Part shown: one piece after another, positions 15,298 to 23,343 of the stretch
Numbering within the stretch: position 1 is the first letter of the stretch
How the letters are laid out: each line of letters opens with the position of its first letter
Assembly: GCF_004522215.1 (NCBI RefSeq)
Contig: NZ_SDLR01000011.1
Span: 35,178 to 99,177, forward strand
From: Ammoniphilus sp. YIM 78166
GTDB lineage: Bacteria > Bacillota > Bacilli > Aneurinibacillales > RAOX-1
Direction of reading: 5' to 3'
Length of the DNA: 64,000 bases
Position numbers and translations under genes: made by a program
The notes under the pieces: generated by a model
Databases searched by the model: none
Seen by the model: the letters and a program-made list of their open reading frames with translations, nothing else
Told to the model about the DNA's origin: nothing

Positions 15298-15537
15298 ATG
15301 AATACAAGTCCGATTTCTAGTTGGGAAAATGTTGGTGCATATTTCACTTTTGGCCCTTCATCAGCTGGAATGTGGGTATCAATTATTATAGCTGCTGGGA
15401 TAATCGGTACTCTAGTGATTGCAATAATTAGGCATGAACGCCATTCGTTTATGGAAACTGTAGATTTGTATCCAACTCTACAACAAGAACTGAAAATAGG
15501 GGTTTTCGTACAACCAGGATTGACTAAAATTAATTAA
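15298..15537 (+). CDS. Small single-span membrane protein following amt
   Basis: A 79-aa protein of unknown family with one transmembrane segment (about residues 24-43, MWVSIIIAAGIIGTLVIAII), a short extracytoplasmic N-terminus and a basic, then acidic, cytosolic tail. The ATG has TGGAGG 6 bases upstream and follows the transporter by 29 bases, so they are co-transcribed. Its place is where a PII gene usually sits; a role as transporter accessory subunit is a guess. Confidence 0.65.
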   Translation: MNTSPISSWENVGAYFTFGPSSAGMWVSIIIAAGIIGTLVIAIIRHERHSFMETVDLYPTLQQELKIGVFVQPGLTKIN

Positions 15538-15644
15538 ACATATCTTAGTAGACAAAATAGAGTCTAATTACGGAATAGAACGTTTGTGATATGTGACCGA
15601 GTACTTTGGAGGAGTCAAGTGGTATTTAGCGGCAAGGTTATTTT

Positions 15645-15682
15645 GAAGAGGAAGGAATCCATTTCTTTCCTCTTCTTTGTTT
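15645..15682 (+). terminator. Terminator of the amt operon
   Basis: GAAGAGGAAGGAA (15645-15657) pairs with TTCTTTCCTCTTC (15663-15675) with one mismatch, followed by TTTGTTTGG. It may also serve the converging gene. Confidence 0.8.
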
Positions 15683-15685
15683 GGC

Positions 15686-16384
15686 TTAGTGAACATTGTG
15701 CAATTGGTCCTGGCGAGTATCCAAATAAACTTGATTTTGTTGGTCGATTTGCCCAAAGAACACATCCTCCACTTTCTCTATGCCGTTAGCGTTCAAAATG
15801 GATTGAACCCATTGCTCATCTTTGTTCATCGATATTAAGCTATGCTTTAAGATTTTGCCGTCCATAATAAAGCTCTGCGGGAGGCCTCTTGATGGAACCG
15901 CAACCTGTATGTCCTTACGCTTTACCGAGTCTGCCTCTGGTTTCTTCATTAGAGAAAGCTTCCCATTGGATTCGAAAAAGGCAAGTTCTACCTCGTCCAC
16001 ATAAAAGCTGTCCTTTTCCCTCAAAAGGTAAAGCAGATCATCAACCGTTAATCTTGCAGCTTTCATTCCCTCTTCTAGAATTTTTCCATCCTTGATGACT
16101 AATGTCGGTTCACTGTTCACTAATTTTCTCATCCTAAAACTTTTTAGGGTTGAGAATTCTAGGGCGAGGATAATGATAGCAAATAGGGAAAGACCAAACA
16201 GACCCATCGCTAATGGGAGATCCTGATTGAACATCACGGTTGCGGTCGCAGATCCCAAGGCGATTCCAGCCATAAAATCAAAAAGAGTCATTTGTGAGAT
16301 TAGTTTCTTTCCTAATATCCTTGCCCATAGGAAAAGAACGGCAAAAGCTGCAAGAGTACGAATACTAATTTCGATCCATGTCAA
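15686..16384 (-). CDS. DUF421 family membrane protein (YetF/YkjA/YdfS-like)
   Basis: A 232-aa member of the DUF421/YetF family. Three N-terminal membrane helices (about residues 5-24, 30-50, 57-78) with the family phrase LGKKLISQMTLFDFMAGIALGS are followed by a cytosolic alpha/beta domain (LVIKDGKILEEGMKAARLTVDDLLYLLRE). Function is not firmly known; Bacillus relatives include proteins expressed in spores or under stress. TTG start, with AAGGAGAT about 12 bases upstream. The C-terminal extension with EQWVQSILNANGIEKVEDVFFG is also typical. Monocistronic, between two terminators. Confidence 0.85.
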   Translation of the reverse strand: MTWIEISIRTLAAFAVLFLWARILGKKLISQMTLFDFMAGIALGSATATVMFNQDLPLAMGLFGLSLFAIIILALEFSTLKSFRMRKLVNSEPTLVIKDGKILEEGMKAARLTVDDLLYLLREKDSFYVDEVELAFFESNGKLSLMKKPEADSVKRKDIQVAVPSRGLPQSFIMDGKILKHSLISMNKDEQWVQSILNANGIEKVEDVFFGQIDQQNQVYLDTRQDQLHNVH

Positions 16385-16498
16385 CGTAGATACATCTCCT
16401 TGAATATTTATTATTCCATTTTCCTCTCCTTACCTGTATATATAATATTCCTCTAAGGTTGTAAATCATGTTTGAGCCATCAACGTTTTAATACGAAA

Positions 16499-16527
16499 AA
16501 CCTCTTTCCAAACACCGAAAAGAGGTT
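16499..16527 (-). terminator. Terminator of the YheC/YheD-like gene
   Basis: AACCTCTTT (16499-16507) pairs with AAAGAGGTT (16519-16527); on the minus strand a TTTTTCG run follows. Confidence 0.85.
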
Positions 16528-16543
16528 GAATCTAGAAACGTTA

Positions 16544-17254
16544 CTATGTCACGGCCTTCGTTCTCTCTACAGGAGAGACTTCCTCTAATTTCAAGAATAG
16601 AACATTTTCAGGTTTAAAGTCCGCTTGTATAATCCATAAATTTCCATATACATCCAATCCTAAATCGAGGTTAATCTTCTGACAAGCAGGGAAGTGCTTC
16701 TCGATGAGTTTTGTAGTCTTTAAGGCAATATGATCTAACTCGGAATTCAAGGAAGAATTTCGCAAGGCCTTTTCAATAGAGATTGTGGTAGAACCATTAC
16801 TAGAGAAGGAGGGGGGGGAATCGGTATAATTCGTTAGTTTAGCCAGTTTAGCTGTTATTTCCCAGGGAGTATTTGAAAGTTTCTGCATGACCACCCGAAT
16901 GTGAAAAGGACGATGGTCGAGTTTAGCCAAGGGAAGCCACTGCTCAACCCAATAATTTACTTTGGCTGTTTTATCCAAGATTAGTTTGCGTAAGAAAGAG
17001 TATAGATTCTTTTTGCTTTGAATGGTTTTCTGCTCATAACCGGTATCCACTTCATATTGATCAGATCCCAGGGAATGAACGAGTATAATTGGTGTTTCGT
17101 CATGGTACACCACAGGTTTAACGATGACGGAGTCATATCGATCTAACATATCCCATAAGGACCTATAAGTAAGCCATTCTGTTTGGGGTAAAAGCTTATT
17201 AAGATTGGAGTCCTGTTTGAATATCATCACACAATTCTCTTGCTGACTTAGCAT
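16544..17254 (-). CDS. YheC/YheD family (endospore coat-associated, ATP-grasp-like) protein
   Basis: A 236-aa protein of the YheC/YheD family. The typical opening (LLPQTEWLTYRSLWDMLDRYDSVIVKPV), the PFHIRVVMQK segment near residue 117 and the Asp/Asn-rich end (INLDLGLDVYGNLWIIQADFKPENV) correspond to ATP-grasp metal and nucleotide residues. Family members are found with spore coat proteins. Full-length members are longer (350-450 aa), so this is a C-terminal-domain version. A small gene overlaps its start by 7 bases, suggesting translational coupling. GGAGGTGA lies 12 bases before the ATG. Confidence 0.8.
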   Translation of the reverse strand: MLSQQENCVMIFKQDSNLNKLLPQTEWLTYRSLWDMLDRYDSVIVKPVVYHDETPIILVHSLGSDQYEVDTGYEQKTIQSKKNLYSFLRKLILDKTAKVNYWVEQWLPLAKLDHRPFHIRVVMQKLSNTPWEITAKLAKLTNYTDSPPSFSSNGSTTISIEKALRNSSLNSELDHIALKTTKLIEKHFPACQKINLDLGLDVYGNLWIIQADFKPENVLFLKLEEVSPVERTKAVT

Positions 17255-17361
17255 CGTCCGTTGTCACCTCCATCTGTCTCAACAATTTTCGTCAAAACGA
17301 CCAAGGATTGAGAAGGCTCATGTAATTTCAAGGTTTCAAGCCATGTTATGGAATGACTCAT
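17248..17361 (-). CDS. 37-aa small ORF overlapping the start of the YheC-like gene
   Basis: ATG at 17361-17359 follows a strong GGGGGGAG site by 5 bases and encodes MSHSITWLETLKLHEPSQSL and 17 further residues, ending NGRC at 17248. Its stop lies 7 bases inside the next gene, whose ribosome site (GGAGGTGA) is within this ORF. The layout suggests a leader peptide or a small gene translationally coupled to the YheC-like gene. No family recognised. The rest of 17255-17604 shows no other gene. Confidence 0.5.
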   Translation of the reverse strand: MSHSITWLETLKLHEPSQSLVVLTKIVETDGGDNGRC

Positions 17362-17604
17362 CGAGACTCCCCCCTATACTTTTATGGAATATCCTATTCC
17401 ATTCGACTAGTAAACTCCCGCCCATTTTCAGACATGATTCTCCTTACTATCTAAAGAAATGCTCGGCAACACACCTTTTGGACTTATTTGTATATCTTCT
17501 TCGAATCCCTTTCCTCTTATCTCCAAACAGGTAAAGTCATTAATCATAGGTAAGGAGAATAGACTTAAGTACAAAACATTTGAAGTGGGTGTAGCCTGGA
17601 ACCG

Positions 17605-18024
17605 ATGTCTGAGGAACTTCAAAAACTACTAAAACAGATCATTGAGCGAATCGAGAGAATAGAAAAGCAAGTAGACCAACTTCAAAAAACGGAAATTAAG
17701 GTTGAACACCTTACTATTAATAACCCTGTAATCGAGAATCTAAAAGATTTAACTTTTCGATTAGGGGAACTCAATATAAAGGATCTAAGCGGGTCTTTAA
17801 ATATGGGAAACAACTTTGGCGTTGGCAAGCAAGCAAAAAAGGAGGAACCATCCCAACAGTCAGATGAGAAGAAGGAAGAAGCAAGAGAAAGCAATGATGG
17901 AATTCGCGGGAAGGGAGAACATCAACCCAAGAATGGCTTCTCAGTCAAGAGTGAGCCATCCTATATATCTGATGTGAGGAATACAAACAGAGGATATAAG
18001 ATCATCTTGGAACCTAACTCATAG
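17605..18024 (+). CDS. Coiled-coil protein with GerPC-like central segment
   Basis: A 139-aa protein. An N-terminal coiled coil (residues 5-35, LLKQIIERIERIEKQVDQLQ) is followed by IKVEHLTINNPVIENLKDLT and FRLGELNIKDLSGSLNMGNN, a pattern resembling the spore germination protein GerPC and related spore proteins (an internal beta segment ending in a 'GtLnIG'-like phrase). The C-terminal half is charged, low complexity and probably disordered. The ribosome site is weak. Probably a sporulation/germination protein, but not the GerPC of a gerP operon since no gerPA-F neighbours are seen. Confidence 0.6.
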   Translation: MSEELQKLLKQIIERIERIEKQVDQLQKTEIKVEHLTINNPVIENLKDLTFRLGELNIKDLSGSLNMGNNFGVGKQAKKEEPSQQSDEKKEEARESNDGIRGKGEHQPKNGFSVKSEPSYISDVRNTNRGYKIILEPNS

Positions 18025-18077
18025 CTAGTGCAATTACCCCATCAAGAAGATGTCCCTAATCAAAGTTTAGATAGGAC

Positions 18078-18108
18078 CCCGGTGGATTTTCACCGGGTTA
18101 TTTTATGT
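18078..18108 (+). terminator. Terminator after the GerPC-like gene
   Basis: CCCGGTG (18078-18084) and CACCGGG (18091-18097) form a strong stem followed by TTATTTTATGTTT. Confidence 0.85.
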
Positions 18109-18146
18109 TTAATTTTCCCTTAAATCATCTGGTTCTTGAACAGGTG

Positions 18147-18371
18147 TTACTCCCGTCTCTCCCACCGTTCCAAAATGATGATGTCACTAGGTTTATATTC
18201 TGACCATTCGATATAGTTTTCCTTATTCAAGTGCGATAGGATTTCAGTCAGATCCTTCAGATCTCGTCCCGTCTTGATACATAATTCCTCAATTGTAGGA
18301 GGCATATTCCACACGATGTCGTAATTGCAGATAATTCGTAGCACCTTTCTCTCGATATCCAATAACCTCAA
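18147..18371 (-). CDS. Small winged-helix-like protein
   Basis: A 74-aa protein. Residues 5-65 read as a helix-turn-helix with wing: ERKVLRIICNYDIVWNMPPT, then IEELCIKTGRDLKDLTEILSHL and NYIEWSEYKPSDIIILERWE. The pattern (PPTIEEL..., LxxLxxxxYI) resembles the N-terminal DNA-binding domain of LexA-type or MarR-like small regulators. TTG start; GGGAG lies 12 bases upstream, slightly far. Diverges from the next small gene across about 100 bases, which it might regulate. No family name assigned. Confidence 0.55.
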   Translation of the reverse strand: MRLLDIERKVLRIICNYDIVWNMPPTIEELCIKTGRDLKDLTEILSHLNKENYIEWSEYKPSDIIILERWERRE

Positions 18372-18475
18372 ATGTTATCATCGCTCCCTTCCCTTTTTGC
18401 TGAATATTTACGAGTTCTCATGCTTATATTATAATAATACAGAACATATGTTCTTTATTCAAGGGGGGAGTACGG

Positions 18476-18706
18476 ATGAGAAACGAGAATATGATCCGCG
18501 ATATCTCCAGGGTAATGACTGATTTAGATGAGATGTTAAAAATTGCTCAAGCAGATTATTCGCTCGACCCGAATCGATACCATATCGGAATCATGGTTGG
18601 CATTGGCTATGCTAAGAAGGAGCTTGATAAAATCATAGAGCAGGGCAGCGAAACACACGAGGTATTGGCATTAACAGCCAAAATGAACTCAGACAGAGTT
18701 AGGTGA
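18476..18706 (+). CDS. Small helical protein of unknown function
   Basis: A 76-aa, mostly helical, acidic protein (MIRDISRVMTDLDEMLKIAQ, then a Gly-containing IGIMVGIGYAKKELDKIIEQ). The strong AAGGGGGGAG site 7 bases before ATG supports translation. No family recognised and no membrane segment. It diverges from the small winged-helix gene and is followed by a terminator. Confidence 0.6.
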   Translation: MRNENMIRDISRVMTDLDEMLKIAQADYSLDPNRYHIGIMVGIGYAKKELDKIIEQGSETHEVLALTAKMNSDRVR

Positions 18707-18747
18707 ACCCCTTTAAACTGCAAAGATTACGCTATTTGAGGCGTCGG

Positions 18748-18790
18748 TGTGTAGAGAAACTAGTCGTTTTTCTACACATTTTTCTTTTCC
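18748..18790 (+). terminator. Terminator before prpF
   Basis: TGTGTAGAGAAAC (18748-18760) pairs with GTTTTTCTACACA (18766-18778), followed by TTTTTCTTTTCC. Confidence 0.85.
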
Positions 18791-18943
18791 GCATTGTAAA
18801 CATAAATTTTCTTTATGGAAATAAATAAAATATCATTATTTTATTTATTTGTGTTATCAGTATACAATCAATTTAACAAATCTTTTATGAATTATATATC
18901 AAACGTTCAAATAACTTGATAGGATTGGGAGTGGAACGTAATC

Positions 18944-20128
18944 ATGTATAGTTACAAACAGCTTTATCGGGTTCCAAGTACCCTCATGAGGGGTGGGACC
19001 AGCAAAGGCCTTATCCTTCGGAAAATTGATTTACCCATTCAACAGGATATTAGGGATCGCGTAATTCTAAAAATGTTTGGAAATGGAAATAGCCAAATTG
19101 ATGGAATTGGGGGAGGGACCTCTTTAACAAGCAAACTAGCCCTAGTTGGTCCTCCTAGTCATCCAGAAGCGGATATTGACTATACGTTTGGTCAAGTGAG
19201 CTTGGAAAAGCAAGTGATCGATTATAAGGTCACTTGCGGCAATATGGCTTCTGCTGTTGGATTATATGCGGCGGAAGAAGGATATGTCTCCTTGCAAGAA
19301 CCCGTTACTCCGGTGCGTATTTTCAATACGAACACAAAAAAAATCATTGAAGTCGAAATTCCCGTAGCGGATGGCCAAATTCAGTACGATGGAGATTTTT
19401 CTATTGCAGGTGTGTCAGGATCGGGTTCGCGAATCATGGTGAATTTTCTGAATTCTGGAGGAACCTTCACTGGAAAAACGCTGCCTACAGGAAATCCGAT
19501 GGATGAAATTGTATTAGATGACGGAAGAAAATTTTCTGTTACAATAGTGGATGCTGCCAATATTCTTGTCTTTGTATGGGCAGAGGATTTTGGCCTGACC
19601 GGAACCGAGCTATCACATGAAATTAACGGGAATGTATCCCTAATGGATACGCTTGAACAAATTCGAGTGAAAGCAGGCATTTCCATCGGGGTCATTGGAG
19701 TAGATGAAAAAGTGACTCCTACGACTCATGCTCTTCCTAAGATTGCCCTGATTGCACCTGCAAGAGCGTATGTCACCGAAACAGGGCAGGCGGTACGTCA
19801 AGCGGATGTTGACATTGTTTCCCGCTACATATCGATGGGAAGCCTTCATCGCGCCTTTGCCGTGAGCGGGGCTATAGCCTTAGGCACAGCAGTAAAAATT
19901 CCGGGTACCTTACCTCACCGCATGGTGGAAAAACATGGTGAAGGGATCCGTATTGGACATCCAACAGGAACCCTGTATGTAGAGGTTCAGATGAAAGAGA
20001 ATGATACGGAATGGAATGTAGAGCGAGCCGGTATCGGACGAACAGCGAGAAGACTGATGGATGGGTATGCGTATGTTCCCGTTTCTGTCCTTTCTCCTAC
20101 ACAAGAAAAAGTAACTAGCCAAAATTAA
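18944..20128 (+). CDS. PrpF family aconitate/methylaconitate isomerase-like protein
   Basis: A 394-aa PrpF-family protein (diaminopimelate-epimerase fold). PrpF proteins isomerise 2-methylaconitate or trans-aconitate, and relatives act as 4-oxalomesaconate tautomerase or on other unsaturated tricarboxylates. Family phrases: VPSTLMRGGTSKGLILRK (about 9-26), IDGIGGGTSLTSKLALV, DYKVTCGNMASAVGLYA with the active-site Cys (about residue 97), and GISIGVIGVD. The Lys of the opening segment (GGTSKG) is present. It leads an operon with a tripartite tricarboxylate transporter, so a role in handling an imported unsaturated tricarboxylate such as trans-aconitate is likely (inference). The product, cis-aconitate, could enter the aconitase/citrate lyase routes encoded nearby. 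Confidence 0.88.
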   Translation: MYSYKQLYRVPSTLMRGGTSKGLILRKIDLPIQQDIRDRVILKMFGNGNSQIDGIGGGTSLTSKLALVGPPSHPEADIDYTFGQVSLEKQVIDYKVTCGNMASAVGLYAAEEGYVSLQEPVTPVRIFNTNTKKIIEVEIPVADGQIQYDGDFSIAGVSGSGSRIMVNFLNSGGTFTGKTLPTGNPMDEIVLDDGRKFSVTIVDAANILVFVWAEDFGLTGTELSHEINGNVSLMDTLEQIRVKAGISIGVIGVDEKVTPTTHALPKIALIAPARAYVTETGQAVRQADVDIVSRYISMGSLHRAFAVSGAIALGTAVKIPGTLPHRMVEKHGEGIRIGHPTGTLYVEVQMKENDTEWNVERAGIGRTARRLMDGYAYVPVSVLSPTQEKVTSQN

Positions 20129-20227
20129 ATAGGAAAGATAGGGAAGGTCCTTTTGACTCCCTGCTCTTTTATAACCTAGTAGAAAGCGTTTACCAAGATC
20201 AATTGAAAGAATAGAGGAGGAACGAAG

Positions 20228-21229
20228 ATGAAAATCAAAAACATATTAGCCACACTTGCCCTTTCTGCAAGTATAGTAATAGCGGGTTGTTCCAATAGCA
20301 GTGAGCCTGTACAAGGACAAGCAGCCTTTGACTATCCTAAGCAACCAATTGAAATGGTGATCCCGTTTGGTGAAGGCAGTGCAAGTGATACCTTTACGCG
20401 TAAATTTGCCGAAATCATGGCCAAAGATCTTCCCAAGCCCATTCAGCCTGTGAACAAAGATGGCAGTGGCGGATTAGTCGGAATGGTGCACGCTTACAAG
20501 CAAAAAAATGATGGCTATACCCTTTTAGCGGTGACCCCATCCCATGTGATTTCCGATGTTCTCGGCAAGAGCAAAGATGTACAGTTAATGGAAGATTTTG
20601 AACCGCTGGCTCGGATTCAGAGCGACATCTACCTATTGTCGGTACCGGCAGGAAGTCCCATTAAAGATTTTGACGATATGCTCCAAAAAGGGAAAGAACG
20701 GGAAATCTCTTTCGCAGGCGTGAGTTCCGGGGGATTGGATGATCTTACTCTAAATGCCCTAGCGGATGCGGCAGGCATTAAAATCAAGTTTATTCCGTAT
20801 AAATCCGGTTCCGAGGTGAAGGCGGCGGTATTGGGCGGAGAAGTTGATGTTTACTTGGATAAGCTGATTTCCGCAGTGAACTATGTGAAAGATGGCAAGG
20901 TAAGACCCATTGTCGTTTTGCATGATGAACGAATTACGCAAATTGATGAATTAAAAGATACACCTACTACTGTTGAGAAGGGTTACGACGTAACGATCGG
21001 CTCTTGGCGTGGATTTGTCGTAAAGAAGGATACTCCAGCGGAGGTAAAGGAATATTTAATTAATCAAATGAAAGCAGCGTATGAAACCGAGGAGTATAAA
21101 GAGTTTGCTAAGCAGAATCTTGCAGATATTCGAGAAGGCTTCCTTGGACCGGAAGAGTTCAAGGCGGAATGGGAAGAGCAGTATGTGATTTTTGACGAGA
21201 TTGCAAAGAAAATTGGCTTGAAAAAATAA
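20228..21229 (+). CDS. tctC: TctC-type tripartite tricarboxylate transporter substrate-binding lipoprotein
   Basis: Extracytoplasmic solute-binding subunit, 333 aa, anchored as a lipoprotein: signal peptide with lipobox VIAGC (Cys21). The family opening YPKQPIEMVIPFGEGSASDT, the SGGLVGMVHAYKQKNDGYTL segment and the end region EFKAEWEEQYVIFDEIAKKIG are as in BugD/TctC proteins. It binds a carboxylate and passes it to TctAB. It is the second gene of prpF-tctCBA, with AGAGGAGGAA upstream. The substrate cannot be read from sequence; prpF suggests a tricarboxylate. Confidence 0.92.
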   Translation: MKIKNILATLALSASIVIAGCSNSSEPVQGQAAFDYPKQPIEMVIPFGEGSASDTFTRKFAEIMAKDLPKPIQPVNKDGSGGLVGMVHAYKQKNDGYTLLAVTPSHVISDVLGKSKDVQLMEDFEPLARIQSDIYLLSVPAGSPIKDFDDMLQKGKEREISFAGVSSGGLDDLTLNALADAAGIKIKFIPYKSGSEVKAAVLGGEVDVYLDKLISAVNYVKDGKVRPIVVLHDERITQIDELKDTPTTVEKGYDVTIGSWRGFVVKKDTPAEVKEYLINQMKAAYETEEYKEFAKQNLADIREGFLGPEEFKAEWEEQYVIFDEIAKKIGLKK

Positions 21230-21271
21230 AGATAAGGGGTGGCTATCGAGTCACCCTAAAGGAGGGGCATC

Positions 21272-21754
21272 ATGGGTGAAGTCATTTTTCATATCCTTAT
21301 ACTTGGGTTTCTAGGTATCTTCCTTAAACAATCATTTTTGGTCGATACCGCCCGTTCATCGGATCCTATTGGTCCGGTTGCTTTTCCACAGGCCATTATT
21401 ATTGTGGCATTAGCTTTGACGCTATTTTCGTTGTTTCAAACGATCCGGAAAAGAAGGATAGCAGGAAGAGCTGTGAGTTCTGGGATACCGCATGAGTGGT
21501 CAAAAGAGTTCTTAGGCTTACTTGTAGCCATTGCAGGTTTTGTTCTAATCGTAGATTTCTTAGGATTTATCATTACGGCTATGATTCTCTTATTTGCCAT
21601 TCTTTATCTGTTAGGTGAAAGAAGATATAAGAAGATCGTGGGTTTATCCGTTGGTGCTTCCTTTGGATTTGCTCTTATTTTCGGGAAGTTGCTAAGCGTG
21701 CCTCTTCCTCGGGGAGTGGAAGCTCTCAAACTACTAAGCTATTACATCTACTAG
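21272..21754 (+). CDS. tctB: TctB small membrane subunit
   Basis: A 160-aa protein with four predicted membrane helices (about residues 1-20, 38-58, 81-104, 107-127/133-150) and the family signature SDPIGPVAFPQAIIIVAL. It partners TctA in the secondary, ion-driven tripartite transporter. Ribosome site AAAGGAGGGG, 43 bases after tctC. Confidence 0.88.
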   Translation: MGEVIFHILILGFLGIFLKQSFLVDTARSSDPIGPVAFPQAIIIVALALTLFSLFQTIRKRRIAGRAVSSGIPHEWSKEFLGLLVAIAGFVLIVDFLGFIITAMILLFAILYLLGERRYKKIVGLSVGASFGFALIFGKLLSVPLPRGVEALKLLSYYIY

Positions 21755-21770
21755 GTGAGGAGGGGAATCC

Positions 21771-23291
21771 ATGGATATAAATTTATTAATAGAAGGTCTA
21801 TTAACCACATTATCTCCCGTCAATCTTTTGTTAGTTATTTTAGGAATGCTCATCGGGGTCTTATTTGGTTCCTTGCCGGGAATTAGCTCCTCGATGGCCA
21901 TTGTCTTAATGTTACCGTTTACGTACTATATGGGAATTATTCCTTCCATTATCCTGCTTGTAGCGATTTACGCAGGGGCAGCGTATGGCGGTTCCATTAC
22001 AGCAATTCTATTCAACACTCCGGGTACGCCAGAGGCTGTTGCGACGACCTTCGACGGATACCCCTTAGCGAAACAGGGGAAAGCAGGAAGAGCACTAGGC
22101 TTAGCAATTAGTGCCTCTGCTTTTGGCGGAATATTTTCAGTTTTCGTCATGCTCTTTTTGTCCCCGCCTTTGTCCGTGGTTGCGTTGAAAATTCAAAGTG
22201 CGGAGTATTTTGCCTTAGCCTTGCTAGGTATGGCCGTAATTTCTGCAGTAGGGACGAAGAATGCAGTCAAGGCGCTTGTTTCTGGATTCATAGGGATTAC
22301 GCTTGCTATGATCGGGATGGATCCGATCAATGGATCTGACCGCTTTACTTTTGGACATATTGATTTGTTAAACGGCATTGAGTTTATTCCGATTATGATT
22401 GGTGCTTTTGCCTTAGGAGAGGTTCTTACCCAAGTGGTTGAGCGATCGGAATCGAAAAAATTTACGACGAATGAAAAGATTAAGCTTGAGGGTTATAAGC
22501 TAAAAGATTTGGTCGTTCATAAATGGGTTTTGCTCAAATCCTCTGTCATCGGAACCCTTGTGGGAATCTTGCCTGGGACTGGCGGTTCGATTGCCGCTTT
22601 CGTAAGCTACGGTGAAGCTATGCGATCGAGCAAGAACAAAGAGAAGTTCGGGCAAGGCGCGGAAGAAGGAGTGGTAGCTCCTGAATCAGCAAATAATGCC
22701 GCAGCAGGAGGAGCCATGATTCCCACCCTGGTGCTTGGCATTCCTGGAAGTCCAACAACAGCCGTTATCTTGGCTGCCTTAACTCTACAAGGACTCCAGC
22801 CTGGGCCACAGTTGATGTCGGAACAACCCTTATTGCTTTACTGCATTTTCTTCGCCATGCTGATTGCCAGTGTCATAACGTTTATCGGCGGACGGGTAGG
22901 GATTAAGAGCTTCGGCTATGTATTGAATTTGCCTTATTCCACCTTGGCGATGTTCATTATCGGACTATCTCTGATCGGCTCGTATGCCGTATCAAACAAT
23001 ATGTTTGACGTGTGGATTATGTTAGCTTTTGGCTTAATTGGGTACTTCATGAAAAAGTATGAATTCTCTCCCGCTTCCCTTATTTTAGGCTTGGTGCTGG
23101 GAAAAATGATGGAGGAAACGTTCCGTCGACAATTGTTGATTACGGATGGAAACTATGCTTCGTTCTTCACCCAACCCATTTCTGCGGTGATCATCATGTT
23201 GGCTATTGTCTCATTGTTTTACCCGGTCATCTCAAAATACGTTACATTAGGGTTAAAAAAAGATAAGAACAAAATTTCGGAAGCTAGCTAA
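21771..23291 (+). CDS. tctA: TctA large membrane subunit
   Basis: A 506-aa permease with about 12 membrane helices. TctA hallmarks: GVLFGSLPGISSSMAIVLML (about 27-46), AAYGGSITAILFNTPGTPEA, VGILPGTGGSIAAFVSYGEA and APESANNAAAGGAMIPTLVL. It starts 17 bases after tctB with a GGTGAGGAGGGG site and ends the operon at a strong bidirectional terminator. A second full tctCBA set lies at 46380-49508; the copies are homologous but clearly different, implying different substrates. Confidence 0.94.
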   Translation: MDINLLIEGLLTTLSPVNLLLVILGMLIGVLFGSLPGISSSMAIVLMLPFTYYMGIIPSIILLVAIYAGAAYGGSITAILFNTPGTPEAVATTFDGYPLAKQGKAGRALGLAISASAFGGIFSVFVMLFLSPPLSVVALKIQSAEYFALALLGMAVISAVGTKNAVKALVSGFIGITLAMIGMDPINGSDRFTFGHIDLLNGIEFIPIMIGAFALGEVLTQVVERSESKKFTTNEKIKLEGYKLKDLVVHKWVLLKSSVIGTLVGILPGTGGSIAAFVSYGEAMRSSKNKEKFGQGAEEGVVAPESANNAAAGGAMIPTLVLGIPGSPTTAVILAALTLQGLQPGPQLMSEQPLLLYCIFFAMLIASVITFIGGRVGIKSFGYVLNLPYSTLAMFIIGLSLIGSYAVSNNMFDVWIMLAFGLIGYFMKKYEFSPASLILGLVLGKMMEETFRRQLLITDGNYASFFTQPISAVIIMLAIVSLFYPVISKYVTLGLKKDKNKISEAS

Positions 23292-23301
23292 CGAAAAGAA
23301 A

Positions 23302-23338
23302 AACAGACGCTGAACCTGATGAGGTTTAGCGTCTGTTT
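23302..23338. terminator. Bidirectional terminator between tctA and the LysR gene
   Basis: AAACAGACGCTGAACC (23302-23317) pairs with GGTTTAGCGTCTGTTT (23323-23338) with one wobble/mismatch, giving an almost continuous 16-bp stem between converging genes. Confidence 0.9.
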
Positions 23339-23343
23339 CATGT

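Noticed and set aside
15586..15789. Plus-strand ORFs over the DUF421 gene and its terminator
   Set aside because: They run through a strong terminator hairpin and oppose a well-conserved gene.
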